Shown here: piece after piece, positions 48,409-57,634 of the stretch | How positions within the stretch are numbered: position 1 is the first letter of the stretch | Layout: every line of letters begins with the position of its first letter | Source of the DNA: Mycolicibacterium arabiense | GTDB taxonomy: Bacteria > Actinomycetota > Actinomycetes > Mycobacteriales > Mycobacteriaceae | DNA: 64,000 nt | Direction of reading: 5' to 3' | NCBI RefSeq assembly: GCF_010731815.2 | Contig: NZ_AP022593.1 | Coordinates: 5,208,001-5,272,000, forward strand | Translations under genes and position numbers: made by a program | Notes under the pieces: model-generated | What the model was told of the DNA's origin: nothing | What the model saw: the letters and a program-made list of their open reading frames with translations, nothing else | Databases searched by the model: none

Positions 48409-49476
48409 GTGGCCCTGGAACTCCGTGCCGATCCCATCGCACTGACCGCCGCGCTGGTGGACATCCCCAGCGAGTCGCGGCACGAGCAGCGCATCGCCGA
48501 CGAGATCGAGGCTGCGCTGCGCGACCAGGCACCGGGCTACGAAGTGATCCGCAACGGCGACGCCGTGCTCGCCCGCACCAACCTCGGCCGGCCCTCGCGG
48601 GTGCTGCTGGCGGGACACACCGACACCGTCCCTGCCGCCGACAACGTGCCGAGCCGCCTCGACGGCGATCTGCTGTACGGGTGCGGCACGTCGGACATGA
48701 AGTCGGGCGACGCCGTCTTCCTGCACCTCGCCGCGACCATCGCCGAGCCCGCTCATGACATCACGCTGGTCATGTACGACTGCGAGGAGATCGAGTCCTC
48801 GGCCAACGGGCTGGGCCGCATCGAGCGCGAGCTGCCCGACTGGTTGCAGGCCGACGTGGCGATCCTCGGCGAGCCGTCTGGCGGCTTCATCGAGGCAGGC
48901 TGCCAGGGGACGATCCGCGTCGTCGTCCGCGCGTCGGGTACTCGGGCGCATTCCGCGCGATCGTGGTTGGGCGACAACGCGATTCACAAACTCGGCGACG
49001 TCATGGTTAGGCTGTCGTCGTATGAGGCCCGCAACGTCGACATCGACGGCTGCACCTACCGCGAGGGACTGTCCGCCGTGCGCGTCGATGGTGGCATCGC
49101 AGGCAACGTCATCCCCGATGCAGCGTCGTTGACCGTCAACTTCCGCTTCGCTCCCGACCGCACCGTCGACGACGCGGTCGGTCACGTGCGCGACGTATTC
49201 GCCGGACTCGACGTCGAACTCGAACTCACCGACTCGGCCGCGGGTGCGCTCCCCGGGCTGACCAAACCGGCCGCCGCAGCCCTGGTGGCGGCCGCCGGTG
49301 GCCAGGTGCGCGCCAAGTACGGATGGACCGACGTGGCGCGCTTTGCCGCACTCGGGATCCCGGCCGTCAACTACGGGCCCGGTGACCCCAACCTCGCGCA
49401 CCGCTCTGACGAGAACGTCGACACCGCGCAGATCACCGCGGCCACCGACATGCTGAGGAAATATTTGCTTGCGTGA
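48409..49476 (+). CDS. dapE: Succinyl-diaminopimelate desuccinylase DapE
   Basis: A 355-residue M20-family zinc amidohydrolase. Metal ligands sit in [11 protein letters not shown] (His, then Asp), [22 protein letters not shown] (Glu pair) and the C-terminal AHRSDENVD (His); the dimerisation lid reads [17 protein letters not shown]. It removes succinate from N-succinyl-LL-DAP. GTG 48409 is the start: TACCTT (48395-48400) is 8 nt upstream; a TTG at 48400 is not needed. Orthologue of Rv1202. Confidence 0.94.
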   Translation: MALELRADPIALTAALVDIPSESRHEQRIADEIEAALRDQAPGYEVIRNGDAVLARTNLGRPSRVLLAGHTDTVPAADNVPSRLDGDLLYGCGTSDMKSGDAVFLHLAATIAEPAHDITLVMYDCEEIESSANGLGRIERELPDWLQADVAILGEPSGGFIEAGCQGTIRVVVRASGTRAHSARSWLGDNAIHKLGDVMVRLSSYEARNVDIDGCTYREGLSAVRVDGGIAGNVIPDAASLTVNFRFAPDRTVDDAVGHVRDVFAGLDVELELTDSAAGALPGLTKPAAAALVAAAGGQVRAKYGWTDVARFAALGIPAVNYGPGDPNLAHRSDENVDTAQITAATDMLRKYLLA

Positions 49477-49482
49477 CATCGC

Positions 49483-49620
49483 TACCCTGTATGGGTAAGC
49501 GCCGTCGAGTCAGAGGTGGGCCGCAATCGTGCTGGGAGACGACATCTCCGGGTGATCCCGGAGTACGTCATGCGTCGCTGATCCCTGCCCTGTCCAAGGG
49601 CCGCACGAAAGACCCCCGAC
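49483..49620 (+). promoter_or_regulatory. Leader region of the ABC-F gene
   Basis: A -10-like TACCCT lies at 49483-49488. The leader of about 120 nt contains a perfect hairpin CTCCGGG-TGAT-CCCGGAG (49546-49563) and an ATG frame at 49491 beginning MGKRRRVRGG that stays open into the ABC-F gene in another phase. Leaders of ABC-F resistance genes often regulate by attenuation. Confidence 0.4.
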
Positions 49621-51237
<1,617 letters not shown>

Positions 51238-52104
51238 CTACTGCGGCCGGGTCTGAGCCGGTTCCGCCTTCTGGTCGGGGACGGCACCGACGGGCGGGCG
51301 GCCCGGGCCTGCCCCCTCGCCGATCGTCTTGGCATCCGGAACCGCGCCGGTGGGCGGCTTTCCCGCTGCGGCGCCCTCCTTTTCGCGGTCCTCGCGCCGT
51401 TCGTCGCGGTCGTCGTCCGTGTCCTTCTCGGGCACGATGCCGGTCGGCGGCTTGTCGCCAGACCGTCCGGCACCGCCGGCCGCGGCGCCACCCACACCGC
51501 CGGCCACGCCGCCAGCGGCGCCGGTGGCCGATTGCACGATGCCCTGCACGCCCTGCATCACCTGCTGAGGGAGTTGGGAAAGGCCTTGGGCGAGACCCGT
51601 GACGGCCTGTCCGACGGACGACGCGGCTTGGCCCACCTGCTGACCGATCTGGCTCACCATCTGACCGGCCATGTCGCCGCCGCCAGCGGGAGCCGGGACC
51701 GCAGCGGCGCCACGCGCGGCACCTCCACCTGCACCACCGGCCGCCGCACCGCCGGGAGCGCCACCTGGCGCGCCGCCACCCTGGCTTGCCATGGTCTCGG
51801 CTGCGGCCTTGAGCTTGTCGGCACTGGCCATGTCTCCCTTGACGTACAAGGCCTGCGCCTGCTTGAGCAGGTCGGCGATCGTCTCGCTGGAACTCTTGGT
51901 CGCGCCGATCGTTCCGGTGCGGCTCTGCAACACTCCGTCGAGGGCGTTGTTGACGCTGAACGCGATGTTGCCGAAGGACTGCGCGACCTCGGCGGCCTGC
52001 GGCGCGCCCGCACCCGTCAGCTGCGACAGCCCGCCGGCCACCTGAGCGTGGATCTCCGAGAGCGGCGAGAGACCGGTGTCGTCGAGGTAGAACTGGCCCG
52101 ACAT
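51238..52104 (-). CDS. Type VII secretion-associated protein (EspC-like domain, Ala/Gly/Pro tail)
   Basis: A 288-residue protein. The first about 105 residues are helical (YLDDTGLSPLSEIHAQVAGG, VAQSFGNIAFSVNNALDGVL, SSSETIADLLKQAQALYVKG) and resemble the PE/EspC-like four-helix-bundle partners of type VII substrates. A Gly/Ala region then follows, and the end is built of repeats of KPPTGxVP with charged spacers (EKDTDDDRDERREDREKEG). GGAGG precedes the ATG by 7 nt. It lies last in a minus-strand group after a lipoprotein and a WxG-domain protein, and is likely secreted with or by them. Confidence 0.72.
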   Translation of the reverse strand: MSGQFYLDDTGLSPLSEIHAQVAGGLSQLTGAGAPQAAEVAQSFGNIAFSVNNALDGVLQSRTGTIGATKSSSETIADLLKQAQALYVKGDMASADKLKAAAETMASQGGGAPGGAPGGAAAGGAGGGAARGAAAVPAPAGGGDMAGQMVSQIGQQVGQAASSVGQAVTGLAQGLSQLPQQVMQGVQGIVQSATGAAGGVAGGVGGAAAGGAGRSGDKPPTGIVPEKDTDDDRDERREDREKEGAAAGKPPTGAVPDAKTIGEGAGPGRPPVGAVPDQKAEPAQTRPQ

Positions 52105-52183
52105 GTGATCCTCCCCGTGCTGTCGTGGTCGCTGGCTACTGATTCTATGGGCGTTCAGTGGGAGTGTGGGTCGCGAATTCCGC

Positions 52184-53107
52184 CTAGCCGGATGCTGCGG
52201 GCCATCCGGGTATCGGATCCCCGTGTGGTGGCGGTGCGTCGTGGAAGCCCGTAGCCATGGCGCGCCGGTTCGCAGCGTCGTCGGGCATGGCGGCCTCGCA
52301 TTGCTGGCGGAGTTCTGGGGTGTCGATGTTCTCCCCTCGGCCGGGCCGACCCCATAAGCCCTGCGAACTTCCGGTGATAAACCACCTGCCGAAGACATCG
52401 TTCAGAGGTGCAGGCAATGGCCCGGCCTGGGGGGTGCCCTGTGGTGCGAGCGGGTTGACGACACGAGGATCCTCCTCGCTTAGTTCGACCCGCCAGAACT
52501 GGATGTCACTGTCGTCGCGAAGCATTTGACCGGTTGTCTCGTCCGCAGCAGTCGAGAAGTACTTGCTGTGGTCTGCGTCGTCACTGCGGTACACGGAGTA
52601 GGCCCCTAGGCAAATCGTGGCTCGATAGCCATTGCCAAGAGGTGCGAGGTCCAGGATGTGCGTCGGCTGGTAGCCGAATACTTGACGGTCGATGTACCTC
52701 AGCCCGTTGGCTTCGTATTGAGCGCGTGTCTTCGGTCGGATGGACCGGACTTGAAAGGGGGCGTCCTCGCTTGTCCCCGGTTCTATGTTCTCCGGCGTCG
52801 CACGCATGAAACCCGGGTAGGTGACAGAAGAGTCCCCGCCCGCGAACGCGGCGAGACGCATCGATTCGAGGTACGCCCTGACGACCACGGCGGGGCCGGT
52901 CTCGAGCGCGATGCCGGGAGCCGCAGACCAGTGGTACCGGAAGTCGTTGGCCTGCGGCGGGTAGTTCGTAAAATCCGCGGGCGGCAATGCGGGAGTCGAC
53001 TCGGGTGGCGGCGCGTTGTCCTTGGTTCCACCGCATGCGACAGTCACAAACTGCGCAAGCGCCAGAAGGATGATTGCGGTTCTCACCCCGCGGTTATGAG
53101 AGAACAT
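52184..53107 (-). CDS. Putative lipoprotein of the type VII-like island
   Basis: A 307-residue protein. An N-terminal hydrophobic stretch (TAIILLALAQFVTVACGG) has a weak lipobox before Cys25. The rest is a globular domain with RAYLESMRLAAFAGGDSSVTYPGF (start RAYLESMRLAAFAGG), RYIDRQVFGYQPTHILDLAP, GYRATICLGAYSVYR and a terminal CEAAMPDDAANRRAMATGF. Not recognised by name. ATG 53107 overlaps the upstream gene by 14 nt. Lower GC and less G/C-ended codons than the surrounding genes suggest recent transfer of the whole block. It probably sits at the outer face of the membrane. Confidence 0.72.
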   Translation of the reverse strand: MFSHNRGVRTAIILLALAQFVTVACGGTKDNAPPPESTPALPPADFTNYPPQANDFRYHWSAAPGIALETGPAVVVRAYLESMRLAAFAGGDSSVTYPGFMRATPENIEPGTSEDAPFQVRSIRPKTRAQYEANGLRYIDRQVFGYQPTHILDLAPLGNGYRATICLGAYSVYRSDDADHSKYFSTAADETTGQMLRDDSDIQFWRVELSEEDPRVVNPLAPQGTPQAGPLPAPLNDVFGRWFITGSSQGLWGRPGRGENIDTPELRQQCEAAMPDDAANRRAMATGFHDAPPPHGDPIPGWPAASG

Positions 53108-55400
53108 CACGGTAGGACCGTTCGTACTCGTTGAGTGGTTCTGTGACGGTTTCGCCCATGTTGTTGAAGTAATTCTGCACGTAGTTGCTGAACAAATCGC
53201 GCTGCGGGTCGTACAGGTCGTCGGACGGTACATCGAGTATCCCGTCCTTATCCGTGTCGAACTCCGCTCTCAAGGCGGCGATGTTCGCGGGATCGCCGAT
53301 GTTGTTGTCAATGAAGGTTTGGGCTAGGACGCTGCGCATTCCAAGTGAACTCTCGATGGGAGTCTTTGTGGGCTCAACGCCTTGGGGCTGTGGGCCCAGG
53401 ATGGCGTCTTGCATCAACTTCGACTGCAGTTCGAGCGCAGGCCCGGCGTACGGGATCCCACCCGCCAAACCAAATGCTGCGTCGTAATTGGTCTTCATCC
53501 GTTCGTAGGCTTCTTGGCGCGCCGTCGCGGCGTCGGACTCCGTGTCCCGAACCGACATGTAGGCACCTTCGTCCCAGATACCCTTTAATCGGCCAGCTGC
53601 CTCCATTGCAGACGAATTCGACGACTGTCCGTTGCTGTCGACCACCGAGCCGGCGAACTCGTTGATGTAGGCCCCCTGCACGGACGCGGCCCGCGCATCC
53701 AAAACCGCTGCGGCTGCGGAGTCCGTGCCCAATACGCCCAAGACCTGGGCAGCATGGGGGTAGGCAAGGTTGGCTTCGCCGTCCTTGGCCGTCCATCCTG
53801 TGCTGGTGTCGAGCGGCCTACCCGCCATCTCGTCGACATACGGACTCATGGCATTGGCGAGGCTCTGCGTTAGCTCCGGATTCATCTGTCCGAGAGACAT
53901 GTTCGGCTGTGACCCGGTGGTGTTATTCATGAAAGTGTCCTTGTTGGCGGGGTCGCCGAGGTAATCCGCAATCGCGCTTGCGGTTTGGCCGGCGCGCTCG
54001 TTCACGGCTGCATCCGTCGAATAGGCGTCGCGCGAGATCCAATCCGTCAGCGTGCTTGCAGAATCACCGTTGTCCTGCCACTCATGGGTCATCACGTCCT
54101 GCAGGAAGCCCTTGTCGGACGTAAGCATGTCGTGGTTGACCACGGTGTCACGTCCCGCAGTGTCGAAGACCCGCTCGACGACCTCGTCACCCCAGTGCTC
54201 CTGCTTCGTGCCGTCTGGCGACTCCTGCGCGGCGAGCCATTCCTTCGCGTTCGACATCATTTCGCGGTCTAGCGCCGTGCCCTGCTGGAAGCGTTGGTCG
54301 CCGTCGCCGACGATGTCTGCAAGGTTCTTCATGTTGTCGGCCGCGCGCTGACGTTCTGCTCCCTCGTAGTCCGTCTGCGTGCCCGGGTACCCGGCGGAAG
54401 GATTCGGTGGCCCGTTGAAGTCACCTCGTTCATTGAGAACTTGCTGCACCCCATCAGGCAGCGCCCCGGTGTCGCCCGGCAGCACCCCGTCGTTCGGAAG
54501 AGGGCCACCGGGAGTCGACGGCACGACCTGGGTGCCGCCCTTGTCGTGCCTTGGGTACTCGACATTCGGATTGCTCATCACCTGCATCGCATTGGTGAGC
54601 ACGCCCCGTTCATCACCGAGCCGGTCGCGCGCCGCATTCACATCGGCCATAGACATGTCTGACATCTGCGCCTGCATCTGTCCGACGAGTTCCGCCTGCA
54701 CGGGATCGAGGGGGTGATCCTTGGCGTTGGGACCCAGTTGCTGATCATCGATGCCCTGCAGGATTTCATCGACCTTGGCCGCTGCCTGTTGGTCTCCTTC
54801 GAGTGTCTTGCGTGCTAGCTCCTCCATGTCCTCCGGCTGGAGTTCCTCGCTGCCTTCACCGTCAACCTTCTGGGGGTCTCCCTCGCCGTCCTTCTCGCCC
54901 GGCTCCTGGCCCTCCTTGAGCGCTTGCCATCCCTTGTTGATGTCGCCGATCTCGCCACCGATGCGCGCGAGATCTGCATTCGACTTGGCCACTATTTCCG
55001 TCACCTGTCCGAGCCCGTTCTTCACGATGGGCACCAGCATCTGTTCGCGCGTCTTGCCCTGCGGGACGGTCGCCGCGGCGTCGTACACCCATTGCCGGAC
55101 GGTGTCGAGGTTCTGCCGACCGGTCTGGACGATCTGTGCCGATTCGGTGATCTTGGCGTTCAGTCGCTGGTCGAGCACGGCCATCTCGCCGAACCGTTGC
55201 CCGTGCTTGGTGTTCTTGGCGTCGTAAGCGCTCGCGGCGCTGCCGGTCCACTTGGAACCTGGGGCTGCCGACTCGACCGTCGTCTGCATTGCTCGCAATT
55301 GACTGCTTTGGTCGAATCGCTCGCCCGTCTCGGGGGCACCCTCGCCGAACGTCTCACGGGCCTTCGACCACGTCGCATCAAACCCGTCGAGCACACCCAC
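53094..55400 (-). CDS. Large protein with N-terminal WXG100-like domain (type VII substrate candidate)
   Basis: About 768 residues. The N-terminal 110 residues form a helical hairpin with SKWTGSAASAYDAKNTKHG, a W-x-G turn as in WXG100/ESX proteins. The middle is acidic (EPGEKDGEGDPQKVDGEGSE), then a long helical region (ATARQEAYERMKTNYDAAFG) follows with the end PSDDLYDPQRDLFSNYV. Mycobacterial homologues are annotated as TPR-repeat-region or ESX-associated proteins (Rv3899c type). The start is set at GTG 55400, with a G-rich tract 8 nt upstream; GTG 55409 and TTG 55502 are alternatives. GC is markedly lower than average. Confidence 0.76.
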   Translation of the reverse strand: MGVLDGFDATWSKARETFGEGAPETGERFDQSSQLRAMQTTVESAAPGSKWTGSAASAYDAKNTKHGQRFGEMAVLDQRLNAKITESAQIVQTGRQNLDTVRQWVYDAAATVPQGKTREQMLVPIVKNGLGQVTEIVAKSNADLARIGGEIGDINKGWQALKEGQEPGEKDGEGDPQKVDGEGSEELQPEDMEELARKTLEGDQQAAAKVDEILQGIDDQQLGPNAKDHPLDPVQAELVGQMQAQMSDMSMADVNAARDRLGDERGVLTNAMQVMSNPNVEYPRHDKGGTQVVPSTPGGPLPNDGVLPGDTGALPDGVQQVLNERGDFNGPPNPSAGYPGTQTDYEGAERQRAADNMKNLADIVGDGDQRFQQGTALDREMMSNAKEWLAAQESPDGTKQEHWGDEVVERVFDTAGRDTVVNHDMLTSDKGFLQDVMTHEWQDNGDSASTLTDWISRDAYSTDAAVNERAGQTASAIADYLGDPANKDTFMNNTTGSQPNMSLGQMNPELTQSLANAMSPYVDEMAGRPLDTSTGWTAKDGEANLAYPHAAQVLGVLGTDSAAAAVLDARAASVQGAYINEFAGSVVDSNGQSSNSSAMEAAGRLKGIWDEGAYMSVRDTESDAATARQEAYERMKTNYDAAFGLAGGIPYAGPALELQSKLMQDAILGPQPQGVEPTKTPIESSLGMRSVLAQTFIDNNIGDPANIAALRAEFDTDKDGILDVPSDDLYDPQRDLFSNYVQNYFNNMGETVTEPLNEYERSYRDVLS

Positions 55401-55492
55401 CGCACACACCCCCCGGGGCCCAGAGAACTCCTCAGCAAGCAATCCTAAGGCCGCTAATCGGCCGAGCGATGCACCAATACTCTGCGCGCTAC

Positions 55493-55498
55493 TAGTCT
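55493..55498 (+). promoter_or_regulatory. -10 hexamer TAGTCT of the small membrane protein gene
   Basis: TAGTCT lies 7 nt before ATG 55506 and within the symmetric ACTAGT that also faces the divergent WXG-like gene. Confidence 0.45.
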
Positions 55499-55505
55499 CC
55501 AATCC

Positions 55506-55724
55506 ATGTGGTCGACCGTCGCTGGGATCGCGCTAATCGCCTTCATCGTCTTAGCCGTCGTGGCCATCTCGACCGTGTTCATCCGCAACTCGCGCGCGAA
55601 GGGCTTCCCGACGATCGAGTGGTCGAGTCATTACGACCAAGCCAGGGGCGCAATGCCGCCGATGCCGAGACCCGAGTGGGCTGACGACGTCGAGCCGGAC
55701 CGGCCGAACACCGACTACCGCTGA
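55506..55724 (+). CDS. Small single-pass membrane protein
   Basis: A 72-residue protein: one N-terminal helix (TVAGIALIAFIVLAVVAISTVFI), a basic junction (RNSRAKGF) and an acidic, Pro-containing cytoplasmic or periplasmic tail (PEWADDVEPDRPNTDYR). Not recognised. It is divergent from the WXG-like gene, so it may belong to the type VII-like island. Its end overlaps the convergent solenoid gene by 10 nt. Confidence 0.65.
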   Translation: MWSTVAGIALIAFIVLAVVAISTVFIRNSRAKGFPTIEWSSHYDQARGAMPPMPRPEWADDVEPDRPNTDYR

Positions 55725-56959
55725 CCCGCCGCCTCCGCCTGCCTCGCCGCATCGGCCGCAACGCCGTGCATGCCGATACCCGCGAACGCCGCCGAGGCCG
55801 CCGACAACCCGGACGCGTCGCGGGCGGTCAGCGCCCGGCCGTAGTCGAGCGCCAGCCGGCCCACCACGCAGTCGACACCCAGGCGGGCGATGCCGTCGCC
55901 GGCTCGAACGTCGCCCAGCCGTACCGCATCCAGCAGCGCCCGCAGCGCGACGGCCGACTGTCCGCCCCGCTCGGCGGCACGGGCTGCCTCGCGCGCGGCA
56001 TCGATCGCGCCGTGCACGTCCCGGCGCGCGGCGGCGGTCCAGGCCTTCGCCAGTGACAGTTCGGGCGCGAAGAGCATCGACTTGAGGCCGTGGCGCGCCT
56101 CGGCCCGTGCGAGCATCCGGCCGGCGTCGGCGGTCCGGCCGAGCTGACCGAGGCCGTACGCCAACGACATCCAGGCCAACGGCCCCCACGAGTAGCCCGT
56201 CGGGGCCAGCGTCGCGGCAGCGCCCTCCAGCAGACCCACGGCACCGTCGGCATCGCCGCGCCACAGCAACACGTCGGCTACCAGGACTTCGCCGATCGCA
56301 CGACTCGGCCCGGGATCGGCCGCGCGGACCAGTCCGTCGGCCAACTCCTGCGCCCTGCCCAGATCGCCGCCAAGGACCGCCGCCGTCGTCTGCCCGAACG
56401 CACCCGTGAACCGCAGCAGTCCGGGGTGGCCGGCGGCGACGGCGCGCATCGCCAGGTCGTCGACGTCGCCAAACGAACCCATCCGCGCGTGGCACAGGGC
56501 TGCCGCCGCGGCCGCCCAGCCGACGGCCTGATCGTCGGCGTCGGGGGAGGCGAGCACCCGACCCGAGATCTCCATCGCCCGCGCTGGGCTGCCGGCGTTC
56601 ATCGCGAACGTGCCCAGCAGGGCGTCGATCGTCGCACCGGCGGGTGCCGTCGCGACACGGGCGCGGGTGGCGCGCAGGAACGCCGTTGCCCGCTCCGGCT
56701 CGTCGAGCATCCAGAACTGGTTGGCCGCGCGCGGCAAGGCCCACGACAGCAGATCGGTCTCGTTCAGCGTCGACGGATCCACCTCGGCGAGCACGGCGTC
56801 GGCGTCGCGTCCGCGGCCCTGCCATGCCAGCGCCTGAGCCAGAACGAGCCGCGCGGACAGTGGGTTTCCGTCGGTGAGGGCGGCGCGGCCGAGTTCTTCG
56901 GCCGACTCCAGATCGCCACGGTCCAACGCGTCGGATGCCGCGGCGATTCGATCGACCAC
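55715..56959 (-). CDS. Helical-repeat (TPR/MalT-like) protein
   Basis: A 414-residue, Ala-rich protein made of paired helices (VDRIAAASDALDRGDLESAEELG, ARLVLAQALAWQGRGRDADAVL, IDAAREAARAAERGGQSAVALRAL), like the solenoid between the ATPase and the LuxR-type DNA-binding domain of large MalT/LuxR regulators. Neither an ATPase nor an HTH is present, so it may be a detached part or an independent adaptor. GTG 56959 is 6 nt from the -10 box TACACT. Remembered M. tuberculosis neighbours Rv1203c/Rv1204c occupy this place, but homology cannot be judged. Confidence 0.75.
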   Translation of the reverse strand: MVDRIAAASDALDRGDLESAEELGRAALTDGNPLSARLVLAQALAWQGRGRDADAVLAEVDPSTLNETDLLSWALPRAANQFWMLDEPERATAFLRATRARVATAPAGATIDALLGTFAMNAGSPARAMEISGRVLASPDADDQAVGWAAAAAALCHARMGSFGDVDDLAMRAVAAGHPGLLRFTGAFGQTTAAVLGGDLGRAQELADGLVRAADPGPSRAIGEVLVADVLLWRGDADGAVGLLEGAAATLAPTGYSWGPLAWMSLAYGLGQLGRTADAGRMLARAEARHGLKSMLFAPELSLAKAWTAAARRDVHGAIDAAREAARAAERGGQSAVALRALLDAVRLGDVRAGDGIARLGVDCVVGRLALDYGRALTARDASGLSAASAAFAGIGMHGVAADAARQAEAAGQR

Positions 56960-56965
56960 GGCCGA

Positions 56966-56971
56966 AGTGTA
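56966..56971 (-). promoter_or_regulatory. -10 hexamer TACACT of the helical-repeat protein gene
   Basis: On the minus strand TACACT is followed by the 6-nt spacer TCGGCC and GTG 56959: leaderless geometry. Confidence 0.6.
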
Positions 56972-57033
56972 GGACCGCCCGGCTTCCCGCCGTGGCCGTT
57001 CACCGCCCTTGCCCCGGCCGTGTGCGCGGCCGG

Positions 57034-57039
57034 TAGGTT
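57034..57039 (+). promoter_or_regulatory. -10 hexamer TAGGTT of the LOG gene
   Basis: TAGGTT is followed by 6 nt and GTG 57046: leaderless geometry. Confidence 0.6.
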
Positions 57040-57045
57040 GCTCTT

Positions 57046-57603
57046 GTGGCCGACCACTCGAAGACCTGGGCCGTCTGCGTCTACTGCGCGTCCGGACCCC
57101 GACATCCCGAACTGCTGGCGCTCGCCACCAGTGTCGGCACCGGCATCGCGACCCGAGGATGGTCTCTGGTGTCCGGCGGCGGCAACGTCTCGGCGATGGG
57201 CGCGGTGGCCGACTCGGCGCGGGCCAACGGCGGGCACACCATCGGCGTCATCCCCAAGGCGCTCGTCCACCGCGAGGTGGCCGACGTCAACGCCGACGAA
57301 CTCGTCGTCACCGACACGATGCGGGAACGCAAGCAGGTGATGGAGGACCGCGCCGACGCCTTCATCGTGCTGCCCGGCGGGATCGGCACGCTCGAGGAGT
57401 TCTTCGAGGCGTGGACGGCCGGCTATCTCGGCATGCACGACAAGCCGCTGGTGATGCTCGATCCGTTCGGTCATTACGACGGTCTGCTGGCGTGGCTACG
57501 GGGCCTCGCCGACACCGGTTACGTGGGTCCGCGCGCGCTGGATCGGCTCATCGTGGTCGACGACGTCGAGGAAGCGCTGGCCGCGTGCGCACCGGCCGCG
57601 TGA
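57046..57603 (+). CDS. log: LOG-family cytokinin riboside 5'-monophosphate phosphoribohydrolase
   Basis: A 185-residue LOG/lysine-decarboxylase-like protein. The signature is VLPGGIGTLEEFFE with the catalytic Glu and nearby Arg in TMRERKQVME; the N-terminus (AVCVYCASGPRHPELL, LVSGGGNVSAMGAVADSA) binds the nucleotide. It releases free cytokinin base from the riboside monophosphate. The M. tuberculosis orthologue Rv1205 is such an enzyme and is toxic when its cytokinins accumulate in proteasome mutants. Confidence 0.92.
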   Translation: MADHSKTWAVCVYCASGPRHPELLALATSVGTGIATRGWSLVSGGGNVSAMGAVADSARANGGHTIGVIPKALVHREVADVNADELVVTDTMRERKQVMEDRADAFIVLPGGIGTLEEFFEAWTAGYLGMHDKPLVMLDPFGHYDGLLAWLRGLADTGYVGPRALDRLIVVDDVEEALAACAPAA

Positions 57604-57622
57604 TCACCGTCACCCCGATCGC

Positions 57623-57628
57623 TAGGGT
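57623..57628 (+). promoter_or_regulatory. -10 hexamer TAGGGT of fadD6
   Basis: TAGGGT, 6-nt spacer GATCAC, then ATG 57635: leaderless geometry. It lies 20 bp after the LOG stop, so fadD6 has its own promoter. Confidence 0.6.
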
Positions 57629-57634
57629 GATCAC

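Noticed and set aside
52100..55510. Prophage or integrative element boundaries around the low-GC island
   Set aside because: No integrase, transposase, tRNA gene or flanking direct repeat could be found.
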